Source of the DNA: Mesorhizobium huakuii
GTDB taxonomy: Bacteria > Pseudomonadota > Alphaproteobacteria > Rhizobiales > Rhizobiaceae
Assembly (NCBI RefSeq): GCF_030160235.1
Contig: NZ_BSNY01000021.1
Coordinates: 248,001-312,000, forward strand
Direction of reading: 5' to 3'
Length of the DNA: 64,000 bases
Shown here: positions 19,731 to 28,538 of the stretch, one piece after another
How the letters are laid out: each line of letters opens with the position of its first letter
Numbering within the stretch: position 1 is the first letter of the stretch
Position numbers and translations under genes: made by a program
Notes under the pieces: model-generated
What the model was told of the DNA's origin: nothing
Databases searched by the model: none
Seen by the model: the letters and a program-made list of their open reading frames with translations, nothing else

Positions 19731-19750
19731 CTTCGCCTCCCGCGCGGCCC

Positions 19751-20665
19751 CTATAGGCCGTTGGCGCGGAATTTTCCGTCGAGGAATGTTTTCGCGCGCG
19801 GCACGTCATCCTCGGTCAGATGCTCGATGATGACGGGGATGTTCGGGTGCTTTTGGCTGAGCCGCTTCAGGTAAAGGTCATAGTTGAGCGAGCCGAGGCC
19901 AGGCGCCGGCAATTCGATCTCGCCGACGCCGCGGAACGTCAGTCCCTCATGCGCGTCCTGGTCGCCGATATCGGCATGCTTTTCCGACTTGTCGCTGCCT
20001 GAGCGCTTCACGTCCTTGGCATGCGCGATCCGGATCTTGTCGGTCAGCGTGTCGAACACCTGGTTCAGCACCTGGTCCATGCGGTCGATGTTGTGCGCCT
20101 CGAAGTAATTGGTCGGGTCCATCAGCAGGCCAAGGCCGGGATGGTCGACCTGTGCGAACATCCTCACGGTCTCCTCGACCGAGCCGACGACATTGTTGAC
20201 ATAGGTTTCAAGCAGGAACACCGCGCCGTGGTCGTAAGCCGTCTGGGCAAGGTCCGAAATCACTTTACGGCATTCCTCGAAACCTTCCTCTGTCTTGTTC
20301 CTGGGATGATGCACCCAGTCGGATTCGGTGTTGTAGGTCCCGGTCTCGGAGATCACGTAGGGCGAACCGAATTCGCGCGCGTTGCGGATGATCTCCTTGA
20401 GATAGCCGACGCGTTTCTCGCGCTCGGCTCTGTCGGGATGGATGATGTTGGTGTAGCCGGAGATGCAGCAGACCGGCAGATTGTGATCGCGGAACGTATC
20501 ACGCACGGTCCTTGCCTTGTCCCTTGTGATCTGCCCGGCCGTGAGATCGATATCCCTGAAATGCAGGTCGAGCTGCACGGTGTTGAAGCCGAGCGCGCGG
20601 ATGCGCCTGGCTGTCTCATCGAGTTCGCAGGGAAAGTAGCCGGTGAAGATCCCTGCCTGCATCAT
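19751..20665 (-). CDS. Sugar phosphate isomerase/epimerase-like TIM barrel protein
   Basis: A 304-residue protein of the xylose isomerase-like TIM barrel family (AP endonuclease 2 fold). Conserved features are 'FNTVQLDLHF', 'FLLETYVNNVVGSVEETVRM', 'LGLLMDPTNYF' and 'IRIAHAKDVKR', which supply the Glu, Asp and His metal ligands. Such proteins interconvert sugars or keto-acid derivatives. A GGAGGAG ribosome site precedes the start. It is 20 bases upstream of the desaturase gene and 57 bases after the Gfo/Idh gene, so it belongs to the same transcript. Confidence 0.85.
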   Translation of the reverse strand: MMQAGIFTGYFPCELDETARRIRALGFNTVQLDLHFRDIDLTAGQITRDKARTVRDTFRDHNLPVCCISGYTNIIHPDRAEREKRVGYLKEIIRNAREFGSPYVISETGTYNTESDWVHHPRNKTEEGFEECRKVISDLAQTAYDHGAVFLLETYVNNVVGSVEETVRMFAQVDHPGLGLLMDPTNYFEAHNIDRMDQVLNQVFDTLTDKIRIAHAKDVKRSGSDKSEKHADIGDQDAHEGLTFRGVGEIELPAPGLGSLNYDLYLKRLSQKHPNIPVIIEHLTEDDVPRAKTFLDGKFRANGL

Positions 20666-20722
20666 GATGTGAACTCCTCCCGGTAAGCGATTCAGCCGCC
20701 ACGCTTATTGCGCGGTCCGTGT

Positions 20723-21811
20723 TCAATTGGTCGAGATCTCGGAAAGCCTGACGGTGCGGCCTTCCGCCATCGAGCGATAGCCGGCCTCGACCAGCGCCAT
20801 GGTCCTGACGTTGTCGGCAACGGAGAGAGCCGGTGGCGTGCCAGTCTTCACCGCATATTGCAGCTGCTCCATCACGCCGATGAAGGCGTGTGGAAACCAC
20901 ATCGTATCCCATCTGGGCATCACCCACTCACCGCCCGTCGTCTGCGTCGAGGCATAGGTCAGTGTCGAGGCGACGCCGGTCGGCCAGCCGATCGTGCCCT
21001 TGGCCACACCCTTGGTGCCGTCGACACGCCAGTTGATGTGCTGGTCATCGCGATAACCCTGCTCGCGCGGGCCGGACCAGACATCTTCCAGCGAAACGGC
21101 AAGCACCCCGGAGGGGAAGCGCAGCGTCGACACGGTGATCCCGTCCGAATGGTCGAATGTCGTGCGCGGGTCCTTGCGCGTCAGCGTCGTGATTTCCTGG
21201 GGATCGCCGAACAGGAAGCGCAGCACGTCGAGATGGTGCACGCTCATATTGGCGAGCGTCAGCCGGTCATAGTCCGCGAGGAATGTCTGCCAATGCGGGA
21301 TCGCATGCATGTCGATCTGCGCAAAGACGATGTCGCCCAGCGCACCGCTGTCGATGATCTGCTTCAGCACGCGCATCGACTGGTCGTAGCGCATGTTCTG
21401 GTTGACCGAGAGGATCTTGCCGGACTTGGCGGCTTCGTCGCGCAGCTTGACCGCCTCCTCCACCGACAGCGCCAGCGGCTTCTGCGCCAGGATCGCCTTG
21501 ATGTGTGGCTGTTTCAGCGCATGACGGATGAGGGCCGGCTGCTGGTCCGGCGGAAAGGCAAGGTCGACGATCTCGACTTCGGAATCCTCGATCAATTGCT
21601 CGGGCGTATCGCGAACGATCGGAATGCTCCAGCGCCGGGCAACCTTCTCGGCGCTGGCCTTCGTCCGCGAGGCGATTGCAACCACCGGGAAGCCGGCTTG
21701 CGCATAGGCGGCCAGATGGCATTCGGCCATGATCATGCCAGCACCGATGCAGCCGATCCGGTATTCCCTGCTGCGAACCTCCACATCCGGTTCGAAATCC
21801 GTGCCTGCCAT
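20723..21811 (-). CDS. Gfo/Idh/MocA family oxidoreductase
   Basis: A 362-residue NAD(P)-dependent dehydrogenase. The N-terminal Rossmann motif is 'IGCIGAGMIMAECHLAAYAQ', followed by the 'EKPLA'-equivalent 'AQKPLALSVEEAVKLRDEA' and the C-terminal Gfo/Idh beta-sheet domain. ATG 21811 is chosen because GGGAGGAATGG lies just before it; ATG 21835 has no ribosome site. The family oxidises sugars, inositols and related compounds. It sits between the aconitase X small subunit (114 bases upstream) and the TIM barrel isomerase. Confidence 0.87.
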   Translation of the reverse strand: MAGTDFEPDVEVRSREYRIGCIGAGMIMAECHLAAYAQAGFPVVAIASRTKASAEKVARRWSIPIVRDTPEQLIEDSEVEIVDLAFPPDQQPALIRHALKQPHIKAILAQKPLALSVEEAVKLRDEAAKSGKILSVNQNMRYDQSMRVLKQIIDSGALGDIVFAQIDMHAIPHWQTFLADYDRLTLANMSVHHLDVLRFLFGDPQEITTLTRKDPRTTFDHSDGITVSTLRFPSGVLAVSLEDVWSGPREQGYRDDQHINWRVDGTKGVAKGTIGWPTGVASTLTYASTQTTGGEWVMPRWDTMWFPHAFIGVMEQLQYAVKTGTPPALSVADNVRTMALVEAGYRSMAEGRTVRLSEISTN

Positions 21812-21925
21812 CCATTCCTCCCTGGAGGACAGCATATAGCGCCACGGCTTGCCGCTCAGCCAAGCCCGGCACCATCATTTCCCATCACCGCCGTCATCAG
21901 CGACACCAATCACTGGGTGCAGCAG

Positions 21926-22357
21926 TCATTGGGCCTTATGGAGGACCGCCTCGCCTTCCTCACCAACACGGACGGCGATCCGGTCGCCGGAAACGATCCC
22001 CGCAATGTCGCAGACCACCAGGGGCATATGGATATCGTAGAGAAACTCGGCGACGATGGCGCCCACCGCCAGGATCGGGTCGGGACGCTGCAGCAGGATA
22101 CCGGCCGGCGCGGTGCCCCGGCGGATCGCTTCGGCCAGGACAGACGATGAGGAGGATGACCCTCGCCCGCTCGGCATGACCAGGATCCTGCCGGCGACAT
22201 TCTGGCCGAGACCGGGATGCGAATGGTCGATGATTTCCCCCGTCTCGGCGTCGATGCCGCCCCAGAAACTGAGCGGCTGCGAAAACACCAGGGCAAGGCC
22301 ATCCGCCTCGCCGGCGAGTTGGAAAGTGCCCCGCCGATCAACGGTTGCAACTGTCAT
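21926..22357 (-). CDS. Aconitase X small (swivelling) subunit, DUF126
   Basis: A 143-residue protein matching the DUF126 family, the swivel-domain subunit of aconitase X. The key loop 'LVMPSGRGSSSSSSVLAEAI' carries the conserved GRGS-serine segment. Its start overlaps the large subunit stop by four bases (ATGA), so the subunits are co-translated. The related two-subunit enzymes dehydrate cis-3-hydroxy-L-proline or mevalonate 5-phosphate in characterised cases. The substrate here is unknown. Confidence 0.88.
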   Translation of the reverse strand: MTVATVDRRGTFQLAGEADGLALVFSQPLSFWGGIDAETGEIIDHSHPGLGQNVAGRILVMPSGRGSSSSSSVLAEAIRRGTAPAGILLQRPDPILAVGAIVAEFLYDIHMPLVVCDIAGIVSGDRIAVRVGEEGEAVLHKAQ

Positions 22358-23598
22358 GAGGCACCTCGCATGACTTGTCCGGCAGCGGCAGAGCGGATGC
22401 AATCCACCATCTCGGCGAAAGCCACGGTCACACCGATATTGCCCGGCGCGTAATGCGCCCACTTGCCGGAATTGGTCATCACCACGCCGTCGAGCCGCTC
22501 GAGGATGGAGGTGACATAGGTGCAGGTGTCGGCGACCGGGATCAGGCCGAACGCCTCCATGCCGGTCAGCGCGCCCTCTTCCTGCAGCCGCGTCAGCGTA
22601 GCGCGACCGGTGTTTACATAGATCGGGATGCCCCTGCCCGGTGCTGCCTCGCGCAGCATGGGTAACAGGCGCATCCACTCCTCATGCGAGAAATGCGGCG
22701 TGCCCAGCGACACGGCCGCCAGCGGTGTCCCGTCGGCCACTCCGGACAATCTGGACAGCGCATGATCGATGTCGGCCTGGCTGATGCGGATCGTCTCTTC
22801 CGGTGCGCGGCCGTGGAACGCTTCGTCTGGTGTGTTGGCCTCCGGCGTGATGCCGACCGCATGGAACAGAGCCACGGCACCGGTCGTGGCTGCCGCCGCC
22901 CCCAGCGCCTTCAACTGATCCTCGTCGCGCGGCCGCGGCAGGCCTGATATGACCGGAATGCGGTCGCCGCTCGCTTGTCCGACGATCAGCCCGACACCGA
23001 CGAACAGGCTGTCGCGTGGTTCGGCGATGTCCAGTTCGAACAGGATGCGGCCGCGCCGGTTTTCGCTGAGATGCAGGCCCCAGGCCGGCGCCCGTCCGGT
23101 CATGGCGCAGCAGAGGTCGATGAAATCGCCATAGCGGTTGGTGCGCGCGCCGATCACCGAATTGGCGAAGACGATGGCGTTGGATTCGCCCCAGGCGACC
23201 TGCTGGCCGAATGCAGGCCGGAATCGCGTCTGGTAGGGCGCACAGGTGAAGGTCGCTTGGCAACCAAGCTCCAGATGCGCCTTCATCAGCCGACGTGCCG
23301 GCACCTCCTCGGCCGCCGGCATCTTCACCATGCCGGGATGGATGAGATCGAACGAGCCGACATTGAGCGTCGTCGGCACCTGCACGCGCCCACCACCCTC
23401 GACCAGCCTTTCGACGAAATCGAGCCCGGCCTTGCCATGGTAGAGGCAGCCGTCGATATGGGCGCCCGTGATGTCGAGCAGGCCGCGTGCGCCGACCGCG
23501 TTGGAAAACGCGACGAGGATTTTCATGGCGGCGGCTGCCGATGGGCCTTGCTCGCCGTCGAGCATGGATTGGTCGCGCGCGGTCAATTCTAGCGTCAT
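22354..23598 (-). CDS. Aconitase X large (catalytic) subunit, DUF521
   Basis: A 414-residue protein of the DUF521 family, the catalytic subunit of aconitase X. Visible conserved stretches are 'GAHIDGCLYHGKAGLDFVER', 'PTTLNVGSFDLIHPG', 'TCAPYQ', 'GESNAIVFANSVIGARTNRY' and 'MTNSGKWAHYAPGNIG'. The TCAPYQ cysteine and the later cysteines in 'DLCCAMTGRAP' are candidate iron-sulfur ligands. The enzyme should be a cytoplasmic hydro-lyase. It lies 73 bases after the Pot-type ATPase gene and overlaps the small subunit. An ornithine cyclodeaminase-family gene 6 kb away recalls the hydroxyproline dehydration pathway. Confidence 0.9.
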   Translation of the reverse strand: MTLELTARDQSMLDGEQGPSAAAAMKILVAFSNAVGARGLLDITGAHIDGCLYHGKAGLDFVERLVEGGGRVQVPTTLNVGSFDLIHPGMVKMPAAEEVPARRLMKAHLELGCQATFTCAPYQTRFRPAFGQQVAWGESNAIVFANSVIGARTNRYGDFIDLCCAMTGRAPAWGLHLSENRRGRILFELDIAEPRDSLFVGVGLIVGQASGDRIPVISGLPRPRDEDQLKALGAAAATTGAVALFHAVGITPEANTPDEAFHGRAPEETIRISQADIDHALSRLSGVADGTPLAAVSLGTPHFSHEEWMRLLPMLREAAPGRGIPIYVNTGRATLTRLQEEGALTGMEAFGLIPVADTCTYVTSILERLDGVVMTNSGKWAHYAPGNIGVTVAFAEMVDCIRSAAAGQVMRGAS

Positions 23599-23671
23599 CG
23601 GAAAACTCCGGACTTTTGCCCGGCTATGCTGTTCCTGATTGCGAACCGTCTGGCAAGACCCGTTGCAAGTC

Positions 23672-24736
23672 TCAGCTCGTAGCGATCAGCACCGTGCTCT
23701 CCGGCGACCAGCGCAGCACCACGTCCTGCCCTTCCGCCAGCCTGTCGGCGCCGGTGTTCTGCACGATGACTTTCAGTGTCTGGCCGGCACGCTCGACGAA
23801 ATAGGTGCTGTTGTTGCCGGCGAAGATGCGCTTGGAGACCTGGCCCTTCAGCATATTCGCATCGCCATCCAGAGCCCCGGCATCGATGCCGATCCGAATG
23901 CGCTCGGGCCGCACGGCGCAGCTCGCCTTGGCCCCGGCGGCAAGCCGGTCGCCGGCCCCGGCCGCAATCGCGGTACCATCCGGCAGCCGGATGCCATTAC
24001 CCGTCGAGTCGCCGCGAAAGATGTTGGCGTCGCCGAGGAAGGTGGCGGCGAACTCGCTTTTCGGCCGGTCGTAGATCTCCTCCGGCGGCCCTTCCTGCAC
24101 CAGCCTGCCGTCGCGCAATATGCCGATGCGGTCGCTCATCGTCAGCGCCTCTTCCTGGTCGTGGGTGACGAAGATGGTGGTGATGCCGATCTCGCGCTGG
24201 ATGCGCTTCAATTCGATCTGCATGTCGACGCGCAGCGCCTTGTCGAGGGCGCCGAGCGGCTCGTCGAGCAACAGTACGCGCGGCTTGGTGACGATGGCGC
24301 GGGCCAGCGCGACGCGCTGGCGCTGGCCGCCGGAGAGCTGGTGCGGACGCCGGCCGCCGAGCTTGCCCAATTGCACGAGGTCGAGTGCGCGCTGCACTTC
24401 CGCTGCAATCATCGCCTTGGCCTCGCCGCGCACCGAGAGACCAAAGGCGACATTGTCGGCGACGCTCATATTGGGAAACAGCGCATAGTTCTGGAACACC
24501 ATGCCGATGCGCCGCTTTTCGACCGGCACACGTTCCACACTTTCGCCGCCGATGGAAATACGACCGGTATCGGGAAAATCGAAACCGGCGATCTGCCTGA
24601 GCAGCGTGGTCTTGCCGCTGCCCGAAGGCCCAAGCAGCGCATAGAAGCCGCCATCGGCGAAATCGATGGAGACATCGTCCAGCGCCTTGTGCGCGCCAAA
24701 GCTGCGCGAGACATTTGATACCTGCACGCCGGCCAT
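23672..24736 (-). CDS. ABC transporter ATP-binding protein (PotA type)
   Basis: A 354-residue ATPase of the spermidine/putrescine/iron group. It shows Walker A 'GPSGSGKTT', signature 'LSGGQRQRVALARAIV', Walker B 'VLLLDEPLGALD', the H-loop 'THDQEEA' and a C-terminal TOBE domain. The start at 24736 overlaps the preceding permease stop by one base (TAATG). It powers the importer made by the two permeases and the PotD-like binding protein upstream. PotA-type systems take up polyamines, betaines or similar cationic compounds. Confidence 0.9.
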   Translation of the reverse strand: MAGVQVSNVSRSFGAHKALDDVSIDFADGGFYALLGPSGSGKTTLLRQIAGFDFPDTGRISIGGESVERVPVEKRRIGMVFQNYALFPNMSVADNVAFGLSVRGEAKAMIAAEVQRALDLVQLGKLGGRRPHQLSGGQRQRVALARAIVTKPRVLLLDEPLGALDKALRVDMQIELKRIQREIGITTIFVTHDQEEALTMSDRIGILRDGRLVQEGPPEEIYDRPKSEFAATFLGDANIFRGDSTGNGIRLPDGTAIAAGAGDRLAAGAKASCAVRPERIRIGIDAGALDGDANMLKGQVSKRIFAGNNSTYFVERAGQTLKVIVQNTGADRLAEGQDVVLRWSPESTVLIATS

Positions 24737-25524
24737 TATTTCTCTCCGCCGAATTTGAAGAAGCGCGCCGTGAGCAGCATCAGCGCCATCGACACGACAA
24801 TGATGATGGTCGACACCGCATTGATCTCGGGCGTGAAGCCTTTGCGGATCGCGGCGTAGATTTCGACCGGCAGCGTCGTCTGGCCGGGCGTCGACAGGAA
24901 GTAGGAGACGACGAACTGGTCGAACGACACGGCGAAGGCGAACAGCCCGCCGGCAATGACGCCCGACATGATCCACGGCAGCGTGACCCGCATCGTGACT
25001 TGCCATTGGTTGGCGCCGAGCGAGCGGGCCGCCTCTTCCAGTTCCGGCGCGAAGGTCTGCAGCCGCGCCGAGACGACGACGATGACATAGGGCAGCGCCA
25101 GCGCTACATGGCCGAGCAGGATGGCGAACAGGCCACGCCCGATGCCGACGCCGAAGAAGAAGATCAGCATCGCCGTGCCGGTGATCAGCCACGGTATGGC
25201 GATCGGCGGAAACAGCAGCGCCTGCAGCACCTTCTTGCCGCGAAATTCGTAGCGGTAGAGCGCCAGCGACGCCGCTGAGCCGAGCACCACGCTGATCAGC
25301 GTGGTGATGATTGCGATCTCGAGGCTGTTCCAGGTGGCCGCGATCAGCTGGTCGTTCTGCCACAGCGAGGCGTACCACTCCGTCGTCCACTCGAACGGCA
25401 ATTGGTAGAAGGGCGAGACGTTGAACGACATCAGCGCCATGATGATGATGGGCAGATAGAGGAAAGCGAGCAGCAGGAAGATGTAGAGTCGGCCGAGCCC
25501 TTCCAGGATGCGGGTGGTGGCCAT
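24736..25524 (-). CDS. ABC transporter permease (PotC type)
   Basis: A 262-residue inner-membrane permease with about six hydrophobic segments. The EAA loop is 'LEEAARSLGANQWQVTMRVT', and the C-terminus shows 'PVEIYAAIRKGFTPEINAVS', both typical of PotC/PotI proteins. Start and stop each overlap the neighbouring genes by one base (TGATG and TAATG). It forms the channel with the PotB-type protein directly upstream. Confidence 0.9.
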   Translation of the reverse strand: MATTRILEGLGRLYIFLLLAFLYLPIIIMALMSFNVSPFYQLPFEWTTEWYASLWQNDQLIAATWNSLEIAIITTLISVVLGSAASLALYRYEFRGKKVLQALLFPPIAIPWLITGTAMLIFFFGVGIGRGLFAILLGHVALALPYVIVVVSARLQTFAPELEEAARSLGANQWQVTMRVTLPWIMSGVIAGGLFAFAVSFDQFVVSYFLSTPGQTTLPVEIYAAIRKGFTPEINAVSTIIIVVSMALMLLTARFFKFGGEK

Positions 25525-26393
25525 CACGCGGCCCTCCGCAGCACCGGCGAGGCAAGCGCCAGGATGACCAGCACGACAGCCAGCAGGATGAAGGACAGCG
25601 CCGCCCCGAGCGGCCAGTTGAACACGGCGACAAACTGGTCCTCGATCACCGTACCGTAAAACGTGCCGGTGCGCCCGCCAAGAATGCGCGGTTCCATGAA
25701 CGAGCCGACGACGGGCACGAAGATCAGCGCCGCCCCCGCCACGAGGCCGGGCATGGACAGCGGGATGATCACCCGCTTCAGCACCTGCAGCCGCGAGGCG
25801 CCGAGCGAGCGCCCGGCCTCGATCAGCGAGTCGTCGATCGCCTGCAGCGTGAGGTAGCAGGTCAGCACCATGTAGGGCACGTAGGAGTGCACCAGGCCGA
25901 TGATGACGGCCGGGTAGGAATACATCAGATCGATGTTGATCTTGAATGGCAGCACCGCGTTGAGCGCGGTGTCGAGGATGCCGCCCTCGCGCAAAACCAT
26001 CGCCCAGGAGAAGATGCGCACCAGCCCGTTCGACCAGAACGGCAGGATGACGAGGAGGAAGATCGCCTCGCGGCTGCGCCCCTTCAGCACCTTGGCCAGC
26101 ACGTAAGCGGCGGGATAGCCGATGACGATGCACCACAGCGTCACTTCGAGGCCGAGGCGCAGCGAAGCGAGCAGCAGCGTGAGGTAAAGGCTCTGCGAGA
26201 AAAAGGCGGCGTAGTTGCCAAGCGTGAAGGCCCAAGGCTTTCCGGTCAGCGGCAGGTCGGTCATGAAGGAGAAGAAGACCATGGCCGACAGCGGCAGGAA
26301 GATCGCCACCGTCAGCCAGAGATAGGCCGGCGCCAGCAGCGGCAGAGCCGATCTCAGCCCGCTGCACGATGCGGTTGCGCTCTGTGCTGCCAT
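25524..26393 (-). CDS. ABC transporter permease (PotB type)
   Basis: A 289-residue permease with about six membrane segments; 'LLVILPFWSNGLVRIFSWAM' and the EAA loop 'LIEAGRSLGASRLQVLKRVI' fit the PotB/PotH group. It begins 66 bases after the binding-protein gene, beyond a strong hairpin, and overlaps the PotC-type gene by one base. Together these indicate a complete Pot-type importer: binding protein, two permeases and ATPase. Confidence 0.9.
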   Translation of the reverse strand: MAAQSATASCSGLRSALPLLAPAYLWLTVAIFLPLSAMVFFSFMTDLPLTGKPWAFTLGNYAAFFSQSLYLTLLLASLRLGLEVTLWCIVIGYPAAYVLAKVLKGRSREAIFLLVILPFWSNGLVRIFSWAMVLREGGILDTALNAVLPFKINIDLMYSYPAVIIGLVHSYVPYMVLTCYLTLQAIDDSLIEAGRSLGASRLQVLKRVIIPLSMPGLVAGAALIFVPVVGSFMEPRILGGRTGTFYGTVIEDQFVAVFNWPLGAALSFILLAVVLVILALASPVLRRAA

Positions 26394-26417
26394 GCCACCC
26401 TCCTCCCCAGGATTGAA

Positions 26418-26448
26418 GGACCAGCCGGCGCGAACCGCCGGCTGGTCC
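26418..26448 (-). terminator. 13-base-pair hairpin between binding protein and permease
   Basis: GGACCAGCCGGCG (26418-26430) and CGCCGGCTGGTCC (26436-26448) are perfect complements around a five-base loop CGAAC. It lies 12 bases after the binding-protein stop. No T run follows, so it should stabilise the upstream message and attenuate the permease genes, as is common where binding protein is needed in excess. Confidence 0.6.
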
Positions 26449-26459
26449 GGACGTGAACT

Positions 26460-27521
26460 TTACTTCACGTCGACCTTGAGCTGCTGCCAGAGCGCCAGAT
26501 AGGCCTCGCGCTGGGCATCGGTGATCGGCGCCTGGAACTGGATGCGCTTGGCGACCTCGGGATCACCCATCACCTTGCGGTTGAAGGCATCCTGCGGCAA
26601 CGCTTCCACCGCCTTGGTGTTGGCCGAGACAGGTGCGCCGACCTTGGTGACCCATTCGACGTAGAATTTCGGGTCGATCATCCAGTTGATGAACGCCTGC
26701 GCGCCCTCGACATTCTTGGAGCCGACCGGGATGGAAAACGCATCCAGCCAGGCAACGGCGCCTTCCCTTGGAATGACCAGCGAAACCGGCAGCTTGAAAT
26801 GCGTCTTGGCACGATCGGCCGAGCCGCTCCAATAGGTGCCGATATCGATCTGGTTTGAGGCGACCATCTGGTTCCAGTCGTTCTCCGAGCTCCAGAACGT
26901 CTTGATCTGCGGCATCAGCGAGGTGAGCTTCGTCTTGACCGCATCCATATCCTTGATGTCGTTGATGTTCTGGCCGGTGGCGATGGCGCCGAACTGCACC
27001 GCCTCGACGGCGTCGTCGCGGATGACGACGCGGCCCTTATGCTTGGGATCCCACATTTCGGCGATCGACGTCGGCGGCTTGTCGAAGGATTTTTCGTTGA
27101 TGGCGAGCGCCGTCAGGCCCCACACCCACGGCACGCCATAGACCTTGCCGTCATGGTCGAGCATCGGCGAACCGGCCTTGTCCTTGCTGATGTCGGCATA
27201 GTTCGGCAGTTTCGAGGTATCGATCGGCTGGATCAGCTTTTCCGCCATCGCCTGGTCGTTGAAGGCGGCGTTGATCATGACCACGTCGTAGAGGCCGGGA
27301 TTGGTCCGGATCTTGGTCAGCATTTCCTGTTCGGAATTGAAGAAGTCGTTGACGACCTTGTTGCCGGTCGCCTTCTCGAAGGCGGCGACCGCCCAGGGCT
27401 CGTCGGCGCCGTAGCCTTTCCAGTTGAGCACATGCACTTCGGCGGCACTGGCGGCCAGCGTGAGCGCGGTGGTGAAGACGGCGGTCGCCGTCAAGAGAGC
27501 AGTAAGTCTTGGCATGCGCAT
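26460..27521 (-). CDS. ABC transporter substrate-binding protein (PotD/PotF type)
   Basis: A 353-residue periplasmic protein with a signal peptide ending near 'LAASAAEVHVLNW'. 'VHVLNWKGYGADEPWAVAAF' and 'VPWVWGLTALAINEKSF' follow the polyamine-binding protein pattern. It is the first transport gene after the kinase (39 bases). The Asp/Glu residues that grip polyamines in PotD could not be aligned by eye, so the ligand may be another amine, a betaine or a glycosylated amine. Confidence 0.88.
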   Translation of the reverse strand: MRMPRLTALLTATAVFTTALTLAASAAEVHVLNWKGYGADEPWAVAAFEKATGNKVVNDFFNSEQEMLTKIRTNPGLYDVVMINAAFNDQAMAEKLIQPIDTSKLPNYADISKDKAGSPMLDHDGKVYGVPWVWGLTALAINEKSFDKPPTSIAEMWDPKHKGRVVIRDDAVEAVQFGAIATGQNINDIKDMDAVKTKLTSLMPQIKTFWSSENDWNQMVASNQIDIGTYWSGSADRAKTHFKLPVSLVIPREGAVAWLDAFSIPVGSKNVEGAQAFINWMIDPKFYVEWVTKVGAPVSANTKAVEALPQDAFNRKVMGDPEVAKRIQFQAPITDAQREAYLALWQQLKVDVK

Positions 27522-27560
27522 GTTGGTTCCTCTCTTTGTTTGCCCGCTTGGCGGGGCTTG

Positions 27561-28538
27561 TCAGGCTGTCTGATGGGCCTTCTGGTTCTGGCCCGGCGTG
27601 CCGATCGCGGCGGCCTGGCTCAGGAAAGTCTGGATTTCGGCATGGGTCGGCGCCGATGAGCCGCCATGGCGTGTCACCGAAATGGCCGCCGCCGCGTTGG
27701 CGTAGCGCCCCGCCTCGAAGGGATGCACACCGCGCGCCAGCGCGCTGACGAAGGCGCCGATATGGGTGTCGCCGGCTCCGTTGGTGTCGACTGCAGTGAC
27801 CTTGAAGCCGGCTATGGTCTGCGCCGTGCCGTCGGCCAGCCTGACATGGCAGCCCTTGGCCGCGGAGCGGATGACGACACCGGCAGCGCGGGGGCAATGG
27901 TCGGCAAGCAGCCGCACCGCGAGGGCCTCGACATCACCAGGGCCGGCGATCTCGGCCGCTTCCGCCGCGTTGCAGCTCAGCCATGTGGTGCGGACAAGCA
28001 CCCGCGACAGGATGGGACGCGGAATGTCTGAAATGACCGGCGTCGGATCGAAGACGAACGGCGTTTGCGCAGGCAGCGCCTCGATCCATTCGGTGAGCGC
28101 GTCGCGGCTGCCGGGATAGCTCAGCGTATATCCCGAGGTGAACACCCAATCATCCGGCGCCGCCGATACCGGCGCCATCATCTCGAGGCTGAGCACACTT
28201 TCGGCGCCCGGCCACGAGACGAAGGTGCGTTCGGCATCGCCCGAGATCATGGCGACGCAATTGCCGCTGTCCATATGAGGCGATGGCGGCGTCAGCGTCT
28301 CGATGCCCTCGGCGGCGAAGGCGGCGCGCAGGAAATCGCCGTTCGGCCCGCTGCCGAGCTGGCCGCCGAATACCGCCGTCATGCCGGTGCGGCCGGCCGC
28401 GACCATCATGTTGAAGCCGCCGCCGGCGACCTGGGCAAAGCTCGATGCCGTCTTCTCGGTGCCCGGCATCGGCAAGGCATCGATGCGGTAGACATAGTCG
28501 ACCACCGCGCTGCCGATATGGACGAGGCGGCCGCTCAT
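27561..28538 (-). CDS. PfkB family carbohydrate kinase
   Basis: A 325-residue ribokinase-family sugar kinase. The N-terminal 'VHIGSAVVDYVYRIDALP' and 'VAGGGFNMMVAAGRTGM' form the substrate-binding sheet; the ATP and catalytic loop is 'DTNGAGDTHIGAFVSAL', with the catalytic Asp. It should phosphorylate a sugar or nucleoside in the cytoplasm. Its start overlaps the ADP-ribosylglycohydrolase stop by four bases, which suggests that it phosphorylates the sugar that enzyme frees. Confidence 0.9.
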   Translation of the reverse strand: MSGRLVHIGSAVVDYVYRIDALPMPGTEKTASSFAQVAGGGFNMMVAAGRTGMTAVFGGQLGSGPNGDFLRAAFAAEGIETLTPPSPHMDSGNCVAMISGDAERTFVSWPGAESVLSLEMMAPVSAAPDDWVFTSGYTLSYPGSRDALTEWIEALPAQTPFVFDPTPVISDIPRPILSRVLVRTTWLSCNAAEAAEIAGPGDVEALAVRLLADHCPRAAGVVIRSAAKGCHVRLADGTAQTIAGFKVTAVDTNGAGDTHIGAFVSALARGVHPFEAGRYANAAAAISVTRHGGSSAPTHAEIQTFLSQAAAIGTPGQNQKAHQTA

